The notes under the pieces: model-generated
Told to the model about the DNA's origin: nothing
The model's database searches: none
What the model saw: the letters and a program-made list of their open reading frames with translations, nothing else
Origin: Grifola frondosa
Lineage: Eukaryota > Basidiomycota > Agaricomycetes > Polyporales > Grifolaceae
Direction: 5' to 3'
DNA: 64,000 nucleotides
NCBI GenBank assembly: GCA_001683735.1
Contig: LUGG01000025.1
Span: 682,001 to 746,000 of the forward strand
In this document: one piece after another, positions 45,983 through 58,309 of the stretch
Layout of the letters: every line of letters starts with the position of its first letter
Position numbering within the stretch: the stretch's first letter is position 1
Program-made: the position numbers and the translations under genes

Positions 45983-47648
45983 ATGTCCTCACCATCAGCG
46001 CCAAGAAGTCCAGGAAAGGTGAGTGACACCTCCCGCAATCTTTCCTCATCTAATATATCCTATCATACAGATTTATAGAAACATGTTGTTTGGTATCGGC
46101 AACCGGTCAGTAGTTCACGAATGATCTCCAGTCAATCGATTATTCCTATTTGTTGCAGCTCTTCTAGTGTATGAGTACCTCATCACGTTTGATCGTGAAT
46201 ACCGACTGGTATGGAAGCGTCGGTTTTCGGCGGCCACCTTACTTTTCTTGCTCGCGAGATATCCCCTCCTTCTATGCTTAATTCTTCTTCTAGCCAGCCT
46301 TTATATCCACTGTCAACAAGGGTACGGTTCTCGTATTATACTGCACACCATCTTCGCCCACTGATGATTCCCAGAGCTGTTCTGCATTGATATGGTCGAC
46401 GACAGTTCTGCAGCTGCTCTTCCTCTTTGTTGTGCTAGGTGGAGTTGCCATATGATATTCTGACTTCTGACCGGCGTTTGATATTCATGAAGCATTCTCA
46501 ACTCTCCGAGCATATGCCTTGTCTCGTCGTCAATGGCAAATAGCTGCATTGACATTCATCTTCTTACTAGTCCCTTTCGCCGTTATCCTGGTGAGCTCTG
46601 TCCTCGGTATTGAGCTTTGCATTTAATTGAAGTGCGACACATACTTCCAGTTCGAAGATGTGGCGCAAGTAGTAGTGGTCGCTCCACTCCCACCAATTGT
46701 ACAGTAGACTATTTAATCTCACTAGAGGTATTGGACATGTCAGTGAAATTCATCGATGTCACTGCAGCTTGTTGACTCAATCCGTGTCATATAGATGTAT
46801 GTAGTGCTGTTGGCATCATCGCTCGAGTGGTCCGCTCACACAATAGTTCCAGTGCTGTATGTATCGCGTGCGACAACAATCGCTGGGGAAATGGTTGTTC
46901 TTGCAGTGACCATACACCAGACATACTGGCAAAGACGAGCTGCTGGGAGGCCAACCTTCGCACTCCATTGCACACGTGATCTTGAGGGACGGTCAGTTTC
47001 CCAGTTTTCCTCCAGTATATGCACCGACTAATCATGCTCAATCAGGTACGATATACTTCTTGTACGTTGTCATTAGTTAACACGGACCGGCGTCATTTGA
47101 CAATGGTTCATTTGATAGTGTATTGTTGATGATGAACATTGCAGATGTTTTGTTTGTATATCTGGGAGTAGGGAAACTTGTCTCTAATCCTGATGGACTC
47201 CAGCTCACGAGGATATGTACTGTCATCAGGAATTCACCTCGTACATCGCCCAGTTCATCGATCCGTCAGTAACTGCAATTAACACTCTTCGTTTTGATTT
47301 CTAATGATATTCGTTGCCGCACAGAATAACAACAATATCATCTCACGATTCATCCTCAATCTCCGCGAGGCCGATGCATCCCTGTGCGGCACCGAAGATG
47401 CAAGTCGCCCATCCTTTGTGGGCCCCATCCAGTTTGCGGCTTTCGTCGAACCCCTCGGTGCCCCTCTCGACCACGAACTCTCATTCTCTGCCATCGATCC
47501 GAGTTCCTTAGACGAACAAGGAGGTGACGAGCAAAACGAGGACGAGGATGAGGACGTTCTAGGCGATGAGGAGGAAATAGTGTCAGGCCAGGCAAGCATC
47601 CGTGAGCCATCTGAAGCGGAAGCCGGTCCCTTTAGGGTCAGAGAGTAG
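45983..47648 (+). pseudogene. DUF6533 copy 3
   Basis: Same exon order as copy 1. Hallmark VYEYLITFDREYRLVWKRR, then FSTLRAYALSRRQW, the best-kept internal exon (MYVVLLASSLEWSAHTIVPV, then GEMVVLAVTIHQTYW), and an undamaged C-terminal exon ISRFILNLREADASLCGTED to VSGQASIREPSEAEAGPF with stop at 47,648. Damage: one base missing in exon 1 (GCGCC-AAG) and single-base losses around 46,950-46,980. It has the most complete acidic tail of the four, about 45 Asp/Glu-rich residues, likely cytosolic and disordered. Confidence 0.7.
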
Positions 47649-49058
47649 GACTGCGATACGTTTTCGGTGTGTGCTCACTCGTCACTGTCTCGGATGTGCT
47701 AATGCTGACGGCGGAATGAAAATCTATCATATATGCAGGAAATCGAGTACGCTGGCCTCCGGAATCGCTCTTAATTGTTTTCTTGGAATATTTTTCGTGT
47801 CGTAATTTAAAAAGGATCTGCCGCAGATAGTGCGCTACACCACCATCACCACGATACAGTTATCTATTTCCTATTTTCGCGGGAGACCCAACGGCTTAGC
47901 ACCACGGACATGTTCACCATATTTGCAGTGCCGCGTGCCTCCGGGCTGCCAGCTGTGCACTCTGATGGATCCATATGTCTGAGTTCTTGACGTGGTGCGT
48001 GCGAGATTGAACTAAATCAGACTCGAGCATGGCGAGAGTGGTGTTCGACGTGTGGAGGACCTCAACGCGGGTGCGCGGTGAACGGTTGCACATGGGCTGA
48101 GGAGATGGTGAAGTGGGGTATCTGTCCTGCTCTTATACCCTGCGCGTTGATGTTCTCACACGGATATAGGTGTATTTTCTTCTTCCATTATATGCTTAGC
48201 GAGCAGGAAATGTTCACTTGAGCATGGCGCGGCGGGATATGTAATCAAGTGCTGGTCAGGTACCAGAGCTGCAATCTTCTGCAATGTATGTCTGAACTAG
48301 TTGCATTATTTACGACGGCACCGCTGAGGCACGATGAGCTTGACTTGGAAGCTCGTGCGGTGTACGTTTCCTTATGTATTTCTAATATGTCAGAGAACGG
48401 ACTCTATTTCGCGAGATGGAACCACATCCAGCCATTTACGCATTGAGCAAAGGGAGTCCGAGAGGCCTCAATTTACAGCTCGTGTCCTTGAAATATGCAA
48501 CATACTTCGCAAATCGTCGGAATGACTCTCCAATATCCTGTCCAGTTCTTCGAGGCGTGGAAACGGCGGATACATGGAAATCTCTGCACAGCACTCAAAC
48601 AAGGGAGATAGACATATAAAAATGTCAAGCATTCGGATACTTCATTTCCTAAGAAATATGATGGAGACGCACCGTAGTCGAAAAGCTGCCATGTCGCTGC
48701 AGGAACATGATCGCCAAATGGACTCCGGACGTCATTTTAGGTGTCACGGCAACATCGTTGCCGGAAGTGTAGCTACACCACACCTCGACAGTCTCCGTAG
48801 GTGCTACACTGTGGGACGATGGGCACTGTGGTAAGTCGCCCAGAGTGGGCGACGCTGATGGGCGAGTGGTGAACTTTGCAAGGTCAACAGCTCCGAGCCT
48901 CCTGTTCTTTGCGACGTACGTAGGTCGAACAGCATGTTACTTCGGAAGTTAGAGCGCGCGTAGTAGTACGTACACTCACCGCCATGGACAGCGAGGAGTG
49001 TGAAGGTGTCAGCTAGCGTGACGGTGCAAAGCGTGGTCGATCGAGTACGATCGAGCGC
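47649..49058. repeat. X-region copy 2 downstream of DUF6533 copy 3
   Basis: 48,240-49,058 aligns with 35,930-36,640 (shared landmarks GAGCTCGTGCGGTGTAC-like, TTCGAGGCGTGGAAA, GGTGGGCGACGCTGATGGG-like). Unit X itself is only a decayed trace near 48,250-48,330. The 47,820-48,240 part has no match that I noticed in the window and no gene. Confidence 0.45.
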
Positions 49059-49064
49059 GACTAA

Positions 49065-51432
49065 TGGGGACCGGCAATGCCCCTTCAAAATGTGTCCATC
49101 TTATGTAATCCATATTCGATCGTTAACACGCGTTTAAGCGCCCAAAAACGCGTCTTGCAACGGCAAATGACATTTTACTGTATTCTGGCGGCAGCTCTTT
49201 TCCTTGTATCATACATATAGACTACTTTGGATACTCCCATGAAAATGCAACTATCTTTCGAAAATCTAGTCTTCCTGTTCGCTATCAAACCCTGCTTCAC
49301 ATTCAGAGTCAGCAGCATCCTCAGCGTCACCAGCGGAAGTTTGGACGCGAGTAGGAGGATCTGGTCGGGCATTATGGTGCTCGACAGCTTCTCTAAGTGC
49401 ATTTAGTTTCACCGCTTTGAGCCGTAGGTCCCTCTTCATCGGAATTTTCTTGACCTTGCCCGTGTCAAACTGCCGGTGCCAATCAAGCTGAAGGTCAATT
49501 TCTGCCACCGTGATTGTATCCATAGTCAGGCGAGAAACATCCAGAATCACGGTGAGTGCATTTAGCTTTGCACGCTTTGCATCACTCTTCTCCTCTTTAG
49601 CTTTATCTTTCTTGCGCTTTTCTCCTACCACCCTGTTGTCCTCTTCGTGTTGCTCCCGGCGCTGGCTTTTCTCAAGGCCACTGCTGTCAATAAAGCGCGC
49701 TCTCTCTCGCAGAAACTGATGGTCTATGGGCTTCAGCGTCTTGATATACTCACGGGTTTTGTTTGTTTTGTAGATTACTCTTGCGTTGTACTGGTGAATT
49801 GTCATGCTCGGAGCTTGCCTGAGACCTACACGGAATGATCCCAAGCCACCCTCGTTATCATCGTTCGTACTCTTCATCCATGCTTCATTGCGCTGATCTT
49901 CTGTTAGCTGAGAAATAGTGCCTCCCGGAGCAAATTCGACCGTAAATCGCTCCCATGTTTCCAAGGCACCTTCGAAAAAGGCAACGAGAACTCCTTGCAG
50001 ATGTGGCAATGCTGATCGCAGGCGTTGCACAGCATAGAATGCATCAGGACGCTCCCAAAGTTTCCCGTCAAGGGAGCCAAGTTCATACGAAGCATCGGGG
50101 GCCAACAGAAGGCTTGGTTTCTCGATAACACGACAACAGTGTGCCTTAAGCTTGTCGTGAAGCGGGCCAAGGTCAAGATGGTTTCCAGAGCCAGATTCGG
50201 GCCCTCGACACAACGCATGTACGGATGACTGATGGACTGTGAATACAAGACAAGGACACAGAGCTCCGTGAGCGTCGGTATGTCTTTTAATGCTTTATAG
50301 ACATTTTCCTCCATATGATTGAACCTCCGGCTATCCTTTTTGTCACGCACCATCTCCAGAAATTCCATATACAGTGGGAGATGAACTAGTAGTTCTGCGG
50401 CGGCTTCACAATGTGATTGGTAACGTGTATTACTTGTGTCCGGGAAGCGCACCATTGCACCGACCGTGCTGGATGCTTCAAAAAATATTCGAAGCGTGTC
50501 TTGCTGACCTTTTTTATCATCTTTATGATGAAAAATCGCGCCTGCCAGACTTGTTGTCTTCACAGCCCCTCCAACAGATACCTCCTCGGCTCTCGACTGT
50601 GCAGCTGATGAACCTCCAAATGCTGCGGCCGCTGCATTGTCATGGTTCATCAACTTGATTGGACCTGTCAGACCAGCTGCTTCCCAAAAGGTAACCATTT
50701 TCGTATTCCCTCCTTTGACTGAGTTCAATTCCTTGTGCATACAACAGTATCCACGGACGAAGAGGTCTGTGGCGTGCTTCTCATCGTCAGATAGGGCGGA
50801 GTAGCATTCCTCGCCAAGGTGAGCTGATATCTTCTTCATGATCTCTTTGTTTCGGGTGTCTTGCTCATGCTCTGACAGCGCAGTCCATGCCTCCAACCCA
50901 CCCACTTCTTCAACTGCCCGTGCAGACTCATCTACCAATAATGGAATGAGTGTTTCCGGTGCCATGGAGAGCATGGCCTTTTCACCGCGGATCTCCCGGT
51001 CACAAGCCCGCTTCCATTCCTCAACAAGACGCTGCAGCTTTTTCTGGTCTTCTGCATGGTCCGTGGTCATTCCTCTAACCTTACGTGCAAATTCACGCTT
51101 ATCTGCAGGAAACTCCATCCCATGTGGACTGGAATTGTACGTTTCATAAAGGTCTTCAATAATTTTCTTCCACCCGTCGAGTTGCTTCTCACTCGTGTGA
51201 TTTGGCGCAGCATGGACCCCGAGAAAACGTCGTGTGTGCGAATCTGCCGTGTTGAGGTACACATTACGGGATTCATAATTCACATGTTTGTGTGTCGTTC
51301 CGTCTCCGCTAATTGTGATTCCTATAGACCTATGTTTATGTTTGAGCTCCGAGTCACAAAATAGATAAGCTTACCGTCCGCTCGTGTCACCTCCTCGACT
51401 AACTGCATTTTTGATGCGACATAACCTTCTAG
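49065..51432. mobile_element. Element D: truncated DDE-type insertion
   Basis: Interrupts a block that is continuous at 36,640 (GATCGAACGTGCG joined to CCGACGCGTCACG). GACTAA flanks it at 49,059-49,064 and 51,433-51,438, a candidate 6-bp target duplication. I find no terminal inverted repeat. It carries one minus-strand gene whose N-terminus lies at the very edge, so the insertion looks 5'-truncated or is a non-autonomous derivative. Confidence 0.55.
49266..51391 (-). pseudogene. DDE-type transposase-like gene of element D, truncated and frameshifted
   Basis: A short first exon MQLVEEVTRAD at 51,391 is followed by a GTAAGC...ATAG intron near 51,315-51,380, then GITISGDGTTHKHVNYESR, whose first Asp looks like the leading acidic residue of a DDE catalytic triad. 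Further conserved parts: ADSHTRRFLGVHAAPNHTSE, YCCMHKELNSVKGGNTKMV, NTRYQSHCEAAAELLVHLPL. At about 50,205-50,215 the frame shifts (SHPYMR then RGPESGSGNHLDL) and continues through NDDNEGGLGSFRVGLRQAPS, a Lys-rich coiled coil and an acidic tail to 49,266. The family is common in mushroom genomes but I cannot name it. Upstream residues expected before the first Asp are missing. Confidence 0.6.
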
Positions 51433-51442
51433 GACTAACGCC

Positions 51443-51463
51443 GATGCGTTACGGTAACGTGAC
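51443..51463. repeat. Conserved palindrome, copy 5 of 7
   Basis: GCGTTACGGTAACGTGAC; one arm base changed. It lies immediately right of element D. Confidence 0.6.
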
Positions 51464-51824
51464 ATCGATCTTGAGTTTGACTCTGACGGTCTCTAGCACG
51501 GTTGCCCACTGCCCGACGCGTCCCTATGTCGCACTCTATCTCTGCCCAAATGTCGTTTCCTGCGACCAAACATCTACGGCTGAGACTGCTCCCCATTCTT
51601 TAGCAACAGCACTGGACCGCTTCGCGAAATAATTGAAACCCGACGAGCATGGTGAGTTTGTGCTTTCGCGTTTTCCGCCTGATATTTGAGTCGCTTGCAT
51701 TGAGGTAGAGAATACATAGGCCGTGGCCGCCTCGGATTCCTAAGGATCGCCTTCCGCTACAATATCAAGTCTCTCATCAAGTCTAATAAGTGGTTCACTG
51801 TGACATTCCGGTGAATCTATTGCA

Positions 51825-52510
51825 CTACGCAGTGAAACGCAGCATAGCTCGATACTCATCAACGTACTGGATCAAGTCTCGCTTGCGCCTGCTTTCTATG
51901 TCGGAAACTATCTGTCGGAGGTGGTCGCATATGACCTGTCCTTGCAGAGTCCCATTGCGAACTGCTTCGGACTCCTCTAACTGTTGCCGAACATCACTCT
52001 GAAGAAGAAACCATTGATTGAGGAGGATGAGGAGGGGAATGAAATGGTTTGGGAGGGGCTGGGACTGATGCTAGCATTCGGCCGAGGTGGTAATTCGACG
52101 CCAGCGATGGGTGGAGGCCTAAGGAGGAAGGGAAGAAGGACTGGGAGGATGGAGAAGATGAGAAAGAAGACGAGGACAATGATGAGATTTCTGGTCCGTT
52201 CCGAGTCAGCTCTCGTGGTCTCGCATTAATATATTCTTGACTGGTTTTCCGCTGGCACAGGTTGTGGCTTTGTGTTGTCGTACCTCCCCTCCCACTGCCC
52301 AGTACCCTCTTCATCCGTTTCGCCGCCGTCTCCCTGATTTCGCTTGACTTGCCTTTGCTCTCCCATCATGTACTTTCTTATCTTTCTGGAGCTGCACTTA
52401 TGTTATTTCGACTTGTTTCCTACCGATTCGATATTGGACCGCTCGTTTTCAAGCCTCGATGGCCGGTGTCCACGCTGCTGTGGCTTGAACGCCTCATGCG
52501 ACTTCTCACC
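51825..52510 (-). CDS. fam3 copy 3: TM/coiled-coil small protein
   Basis: Minus strand. A probable early exon EAFKPQQRGHRPSRLENERS (about 52,490-52,420) is followed by NLIIVLVFFLIFSILPVLL as a TM segment (about 52,180), a second hydrophobic stretch IPLLILLNQWFLL, then LLQSDVRQQLEESEAV, GQVICDHLRQIVSDIES and RRKRDLIQYVDEYRAM, stopping at 51,825. Same order as copy 2, which supports a real family. The exon joins are not fully in phase by eye, so status (gene or pseudogene) is open. 51,464-51,824 is 3' flank. Confidence 0.45.
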
Positions 52511-52789
52511 TATCTTCACGTCTAAGACACACCTGGCTTTGGATCTATCACAGCTTATGTCAATACTTTGCTGCGTGCGTGCAGCGAAGCGCGCGGTATG
52601 TCTCTAACAACCCGACTTTCTCGTTTTCTCAAGCATTCATGGATAAGCACATTATGTACGAGGTTAGCATACTTCGCACAGCTTCTGGTATATGGATCTG
52701 CTATGTCATCTGTTGATCTCAATTCCACAGAGAGCGTGACTAGAAGCATGAAGGACAGACGCCGGGTCTCAGAATGCCGCTGAGATGTC

Positions 52790-53768
52790 AGTTCTACTCC
52801 TATACACGGCTCGTTAATCTTCTCACAATATTGACACTATCTGCCTCTTGAAGCTTCCCACCTCCGAGCTCTTGTCGACCCAGTAGTGCTGAAGTGGTCG
52901 TCAGCGATTACAAGCGAGCAAATCCACAAAATATCGACATCCTCTGGCCGCAGTGTCGGTGATCTGGCTTCGCAAGGTGTACAAATGGTGCCTGCATCCT
53001 CGCGTTCGACTCCCCAGATCATGCCTCCATCGCGGCCTATAGAAGATGGTCGCCACGGACGCCGCCACCCACCTCGCGTCACAGGTCCGCAATCCATCGG
53101 ACACTTCCGCAGGACGATCGGCTGGAACCTGCACACTGCACATCGACTCAGCACAGAGGCGTCGTGTTCGTGCGGCGGCTCCCGGCGCTCGCCGTGCTCG
53201 ACTTCCACGGCGCGTTGTAGCTCTGTCTCTCGAATTCGCACGCTCCAGTCATTGACGCCCTCACGTTGTTTGCTGCGCTAGGACTGCACGATGTCCGCTG
53301 GGCCACGCGTACCCGCAAACTTCGCAGTAGTTCGCTTGCTAGACATATCATGACGGCGGAGCATTCTGCCATCCGCCGTGGTCGCCGCACGTCCAGCTGT
53401 CGATACATGATTATTTGGTGCCAGGCAACGTGCAATTTGGACTCGCGCTTGCAACGGTCTCTGCATCTGGCATGTTACCAACCTACCGTCGCTGATACAC
53501 AGCCTGTGCTTCGACTTCTCCAGTGTATCCATTCAACTATTGATTGTTTATCTACCGCCGTCGCTTCGAACAGATCCGTGCTATCGTATCAGCTGATGTC
53601 GATGACAGGCAGCATTTTGCCTATTGTCCAATCATACCAAATGTTCCGAACAGCGCGTGCATGCGTATTGCATCCCGCCGCGGCGGAAGAATGGTTTGGA
53701 TATAAGAGCACGGTCTCTCCATGTCTGCCATAGTATTGAGTCCCACATCTTTCGGAGCACCTCATATC
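52790..53768 (+). pseudogene. Unit U copy 4
   Basis: Matches U copies 1-3; best-kept peptide TLFAALGLHDVRWATRTR near 53,260-53,310 and a start-like MVPASSRSTPQIM at 52,987. Frames broken; unknown family. 52,511-52,789 is the shared flank of fam3. Confidence 0.45.
53701..53708 (+). promoter_or_regulatory. TATA box of DUF6533 copy 4
   Basis: TATAAGAG, 68 bp before the ATG at 53,769. Confidence 0.6.
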
Positions 53769-55441
53769 ATGTCATCCGCTGTCAGTGCCGCAGACCTCCA
53801 GCGAAAGTGAGTGACTCTTACCGCAATATTATGTCATCTAATATATCCTATCATACAGCTTCATCCTAACAGTTGTTGTTGTACGGCAGCCGGTCAGTGG
53901 CCACGTAGGATCTCCAGTCAATTGTTCATTCATATTTGTCGCAGCTCTTCTAGTCTATGACTACCTTATCACGTTTGATCGAGAATACCGACTCGTATGG
54001 AAGCGTCGGTTTTCGGCGGCCACCTTACTTTTCGTGCTGGCAAGATATTCTATATTCTTCACTTCATTTTTTACCTTCGACGATATATCCACTGTCAACA
54101 AGGGTACAGTTCTCGCGTTAATACTGCATACCATCTTTGCTCACTGATAATTCCCAGAGCTGTTCTGCATTGATATGGTTGGTGACAGCTTTGGAACTGC
54201 TCTACCTTCTTGTTGTGCTAAGTGAGTAGTCATGTGATATTCTGACTTCATACTGGCGATTGATATTCCACGAAGCATTCTCAACTCTCCGAGCATATGC
54301 CTTGTCTGGTCGTCAATGGCAAATAGCTGCATTGACATTCATCTTCTCGATGGTCCCTTTCGCCATTATCCTGGTGAGATCTGTCCTCGGTATTGAGCAT
54401 TACATTTAATCGAAGTGCGACACATACTTCTAGTTCGGAAATGTGCATGAAGTAGTGGTTGTCGCTCCACCTCCCATCAATTGTATAGTAGATTATTTGA
54501 TCTCACCGGAGCTACGGAACAAGTCAGTGAATTTCATTGATATAACTGCAGCTCGGTGACTCAATCCGTGTGTCATACAGATGTATGCAGTGCTGTTGGG
54601 CCTCACCCTTCGAGTAGTCTGCTCACGCAATAATTCCAGTGGCGTATGTAGAGCGTGCGACCACAATTACCGCGGAAATGCTTGTTCTCGTAGTCACCAT
54701 ACATCAGACGTACTGGCAAAGACGAGCTGCCGCGGAGGCCAATCTCCGCACTCCATTGCACACGGTGGTCTTGAGGGATGGTGAGTTTCCCAGTTCTCCT
54801 CAGTATATGCTCCACTTAATCATGCTCAATCAGGTGCGGTATACTTCTTGTAGGTTATCGTTAGTTAACACAGACCCACATTATTTGACGATGGTTCATT
54901 TCATAGAGTGTTATTAATGATGAACATTACAGAGATTCTATTGGTATCTCTGGGAGACACCTTTGTAAGGAAGCTTGTCTTTAATCCCTACCAACTCTCA
55001 CTCACGGGTATCGTGTACCGTCGTCAGGGACCTTTTATGTATATCAACCAGTCCATCGATCCGTCAGTAACTGCGATTAATCGCTCTTCGTTCTGATTTC
55101 CATTGATATTTGTTGCGGCACAGAATAACGGCAATTATCATCTCACGATTCATGCTCAATCTCCGCGACGTCGATGCATCTCAATGCGGCGCCGAAGATC
55201 CAAGTCGCCCATTTTTGTTCGCTCAATCCAGTTTGCGGCCTTCGTCGAACCCCTCGGTGCCCCTCTCGACCACGAACTCTCGTTCTCTGCCATCGATATC
55301 ATTGCCTCGGACGAGCAGGGAGACGATGGAGAGAGCGTGGACGAGGACATGCTTGGCGATGATGAGGAAATAGTGTCCGATCAGACGAGCATTCATGAGC
55401 CATCTGAAGCGGAAGCCGGTCCATCTAGAGTCAGGGAGTAG
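53769..55441 (+). pseudogene. DUF6533 copy 4
   Basis: Same exon order as the other copies: VYDYLITFDREYRLVW, FSTLRAYALSGRQW, INCIVDYLISPEL, AEMLVLVVTIHQTYWQRR, VLRDG, SRFMLNLRDVDASQCG, and the LGAPLDHELSFSAID tail with stop at 55,441. Damage: exon 2 is 34 nt where copies 1 and 3 have 35, two extra bases lie near 54,610, and the frame shifts again around 55,210 before the tail. The TM-rich core reads well between breaks, so inactivation looks recent. Confidence 0.7.
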
Positions 55442-56184
55442 AAGTGCGATATGTTTTCGGTGTGTGCTCTCACGTCACTGTCTCAGACGTGCTAATGCTA
55501 ACCACAGAATAGAAAGGTGCAGTGCATGCAGGAATTGAAGTCCGTCTGCCCTCTCGCATGGCCATTACTCATTTTCTTGGAGCATCTTGGTGTTGTAATC
55601 CGTAGAGATTCGCCGTGGGTGAAGCGCTAAAGCGCCGCCGCCTGACTCTCTTATTTATTCCCTGTGTTTTCAAAGGAAGGTGTTACTAAATATATTCATA
55701 CAATGCACTAGGGCGAACATATGATATCATCCGACTGAATATTGGCCGCGTTAGGCAGAAGGTGGAGCAGAATCACGGACAAGTAGTAGCCCCTTTACGC
55801 TCTCACTGTGTTGGAGTTGGTACATTTCTCTGTTCTACAGGATCATACACATATATACATCGTTGTCAATAGTCAATCAGTCTCGAATCAATCTCTGTTC
55901 TGCAACGAAGTCATCTGAAGGTTGGATCCCAAATCCATATGAGAATGGCATTCTGCATTGAATATCGGTAAATTATGTCCTTTCACAACAATTCGTCATG
56001 AAGGATCAGGTTCTGAAGCAGGTAGGAGCAAATATTAGTGTGCACGTAGAGGAACGTGGAAGCATGACGCTTACTTGAACCAGCAGGTCCTGCGCCGGAT
56101 GAAAATGTTTTCAGATATTTCTGTCCGTTATTGAAGCTGCAAAGGAATGGTAGGCCTGGGGAGAAAATATGATGCCCATTGCCT
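55442..56184. other. No supported gene
   Basis: AT-rich DNA with an open minus frame of 74 residues at 55,983-56,207 that lacks motifs. The start resembles the 3' flank of the other DUF6533 copies up to about 55,600. Confidence 0.4.
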
Positions 56185-57932
56185 TCAAATAGGCCCGAGG
56201 ATGTCATTTCCGTTCCTTGGTGCGGGTGTGGAGACGCTGAATTGACCCGCTCTCCTTCGCGTTCCGAGCCTGGTCATATGAATATTAGCAATGAATATTG
56301 AATCCTGAAAGCTTGAACATGACATTGGACGCAGAGGTTTGACGTTGGGCATTGGGATGCAGTATGGCTTCAAAAGCCGACAGCTCGTGAAGGATGATTT
56401 GTCGATTAACCTGAAATATCTTTCTAGATTCTCCAGAGATTCATCATCCAGCTCGCTGAAAATTGCATGCATCATCTCACGCAATACCGTAGTGAGGCCA
56501 CCAATGAATTCATTGGAAATAAGTAGGCACGTACTCATTGTTCCCATTGAAAATCTCGGTACCACTTGGCAGTACCTTTAGTTCTATTTTTTTTTTGTTC
56601 CGAACTCGTTCTGTATGACGCAGTCAGTGCGAATGTACCCTGCTGAGCATTGGTGTATACGAAGGACGGAGAGTTGACGTGTAAACTATAGGGTGGTATG
56701 TTAGACATTGAACTGTGTCTGGCGAGGCGAATACGAGACAAAATGTGCCCTCATGAAGCACATAAACGTCGGTATACATGGAGCCAGCACGATCGGGGCA
56801 GTGTCCATGCTGGGCCATGGTATCGTTTCTACGAAGCGCGGACCTCGGAAGGAGCCAATGTGCATATCATAGGTCTCGCGTCAGTGGCATTAACAAACTG
56901 TAGTGTAGGCACGACGGACGGGGCAGATATGCCGGTCATCTATGACGAACATGCGATGCGGGATCGTGCTGTACAGAGTGGACAAGCCACCGAGCCACGC
57001 CAATCTGCCAAGGTCAGTCAGAATCGCCTTCTCATGCGGCTCACTTAATTCAGCCGTCGCACATAGTTTGATCTATATCTGGATCCTTCGGTGCAGATCT
57101 ATGTGCATCGTCAAATATAGCATCAACGCAGGCAAGACGCAAGGCATGGGTGTCTTCAGGATACGTTTCTCGATCTCCGACCTCGCAAGAAATTGGAGAT
57201 GGTAGGGTGCAAATCCCTGATAATATATGCTAAACAATCACCTTCAGAAGGGCCATGATATGTAGAGTACAGTGCACCAAATCGAACGTCGCCTAGAAGT
57301 CTGGAGAAAACTCATGTTAGCGCGGGCGAGAAACGTAAAGACGGTAGCACGTACCTCATTCGACACCTTCCCGATCACGATGCATTCTACGAAGCACTTT
57401 CTGAAACTCAACGTTCAACGCTGGCGTTGTGCTGCCGGAGTCCGGAAGCCCACCTCATCTCTATCTTCTGCAGGTTGAGCGATCAGAATAACCACGGACA
57501 TTGCTCGCAGAGATTTTGACGTCGAATTTGACTTCTTATGTCATCGGGAGCCACTCGAAAATGAAGCGTCATCACATGTGCTCTCCAGATGTTAGGGCAT
57601 ACCAGCAAGAAGAGTACGGCGGCCGTGGTTAGAACCGTCAAGTCGATGGAGTCATCTTGTCATGGGAGCCACCTACTGATATTGCATATTCAAAAGCGTT
57701 CAGACCCTCTTTCCGATGTAAAGCTTGTACTTGGGGTCATGGGTTGTCGGACTGTTGAGACGTTGGTCAACGAGATGGAGAAGGGAGTGCTGTTTCGAAG
57801 GCAGCGAGGAATCGTGTACAGGGGAGCCATGTTGTGGTTTAAGAGGAAGTCTACTAAGGATTGTATAATCAAATTCTGCAGCTGGAGGTGTCAGAGTTCG
57901 TGGTCGCATTCGGAATGCACGCGGCGAGAACG
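56185..57932 (-). pseudogene. F2 family copy 2
   Basis: Minus-strand pieces MAPLYTIPRCLRNSTPFSIS (57,830), CFVECIVIGKVSNEVRATVF (57,390) and a C-terminal region, starting MGTMSTCLLISNEFIGGL near 56,550, that stays open for about 125 residues to 56,185. It has a promoter TATA-like run at 57,862-57,870 and the palindrome just upstream. Frames between pieces are interrupted. Unknown family; this copy has the longest C-terminus. Confidence 0.5.
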
Positions 57933-57952
57933 GACGCGTCACGGTAACGTGA
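57933..57952. repeat. Conserved palindrome, copy 6 of 7
   Basis: GCGTCACGGTAACGTGATGC, upstream of F2 copy 2; one arm base changed. Confidence 0.65.
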
Positions 57953-58033
57953 TGCGCTGATCGACATCAGACGCGCATCTTCCTCGTTTGCGCATAAGTA
58001 TGGTTGGCTGTTACTTCATTTTAATAGCTCGAA

Positions 58034-58309
58034 TTGACTCACCTAAGATCGGACACAGCTATTCATTTCAGGGAATTCACTGCTATAATACAACGACCAC
58101 GCAGCTTCGATGCTGGTCACGAACAGAGCATTGCGGATATCGTCGGAGATCACGACATCGATGACCACCTTTCCGAACAAGGGGAGCCTGAGCTCAATGG
58201 ATTCCGCACCGCTGTGCGAAAAGCGCATGGAAGGCGCGCCATTTCTCGGTCTTCCCGCGCCATCGTCGCCAATCTAAGTCTGGGAGCGAATGGTGAGTGT
58301 TTACGGTAG
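58034..58309 (+). other. Isolated exon-like open frame
   Basis: Reads FDAGHEQSIADIVGDHDIDD, SEQGEPELNGFRTAVRKAHG and ends near a good donor (ATG/GTGAGT at about 58,292). It may be a leftover exon from a duplicated gene. No partner exon found. 58,310-58,840 shows no gene. Confidence 0.3.

Noticed and set aside
49059..51438. Terminal inverted repeats for element D
   Set aside because: TGGGGACCGG at the left and the complement of the right end (CTAGAAGGTT) do not match; only the flanking GACTAA repeat is supported.
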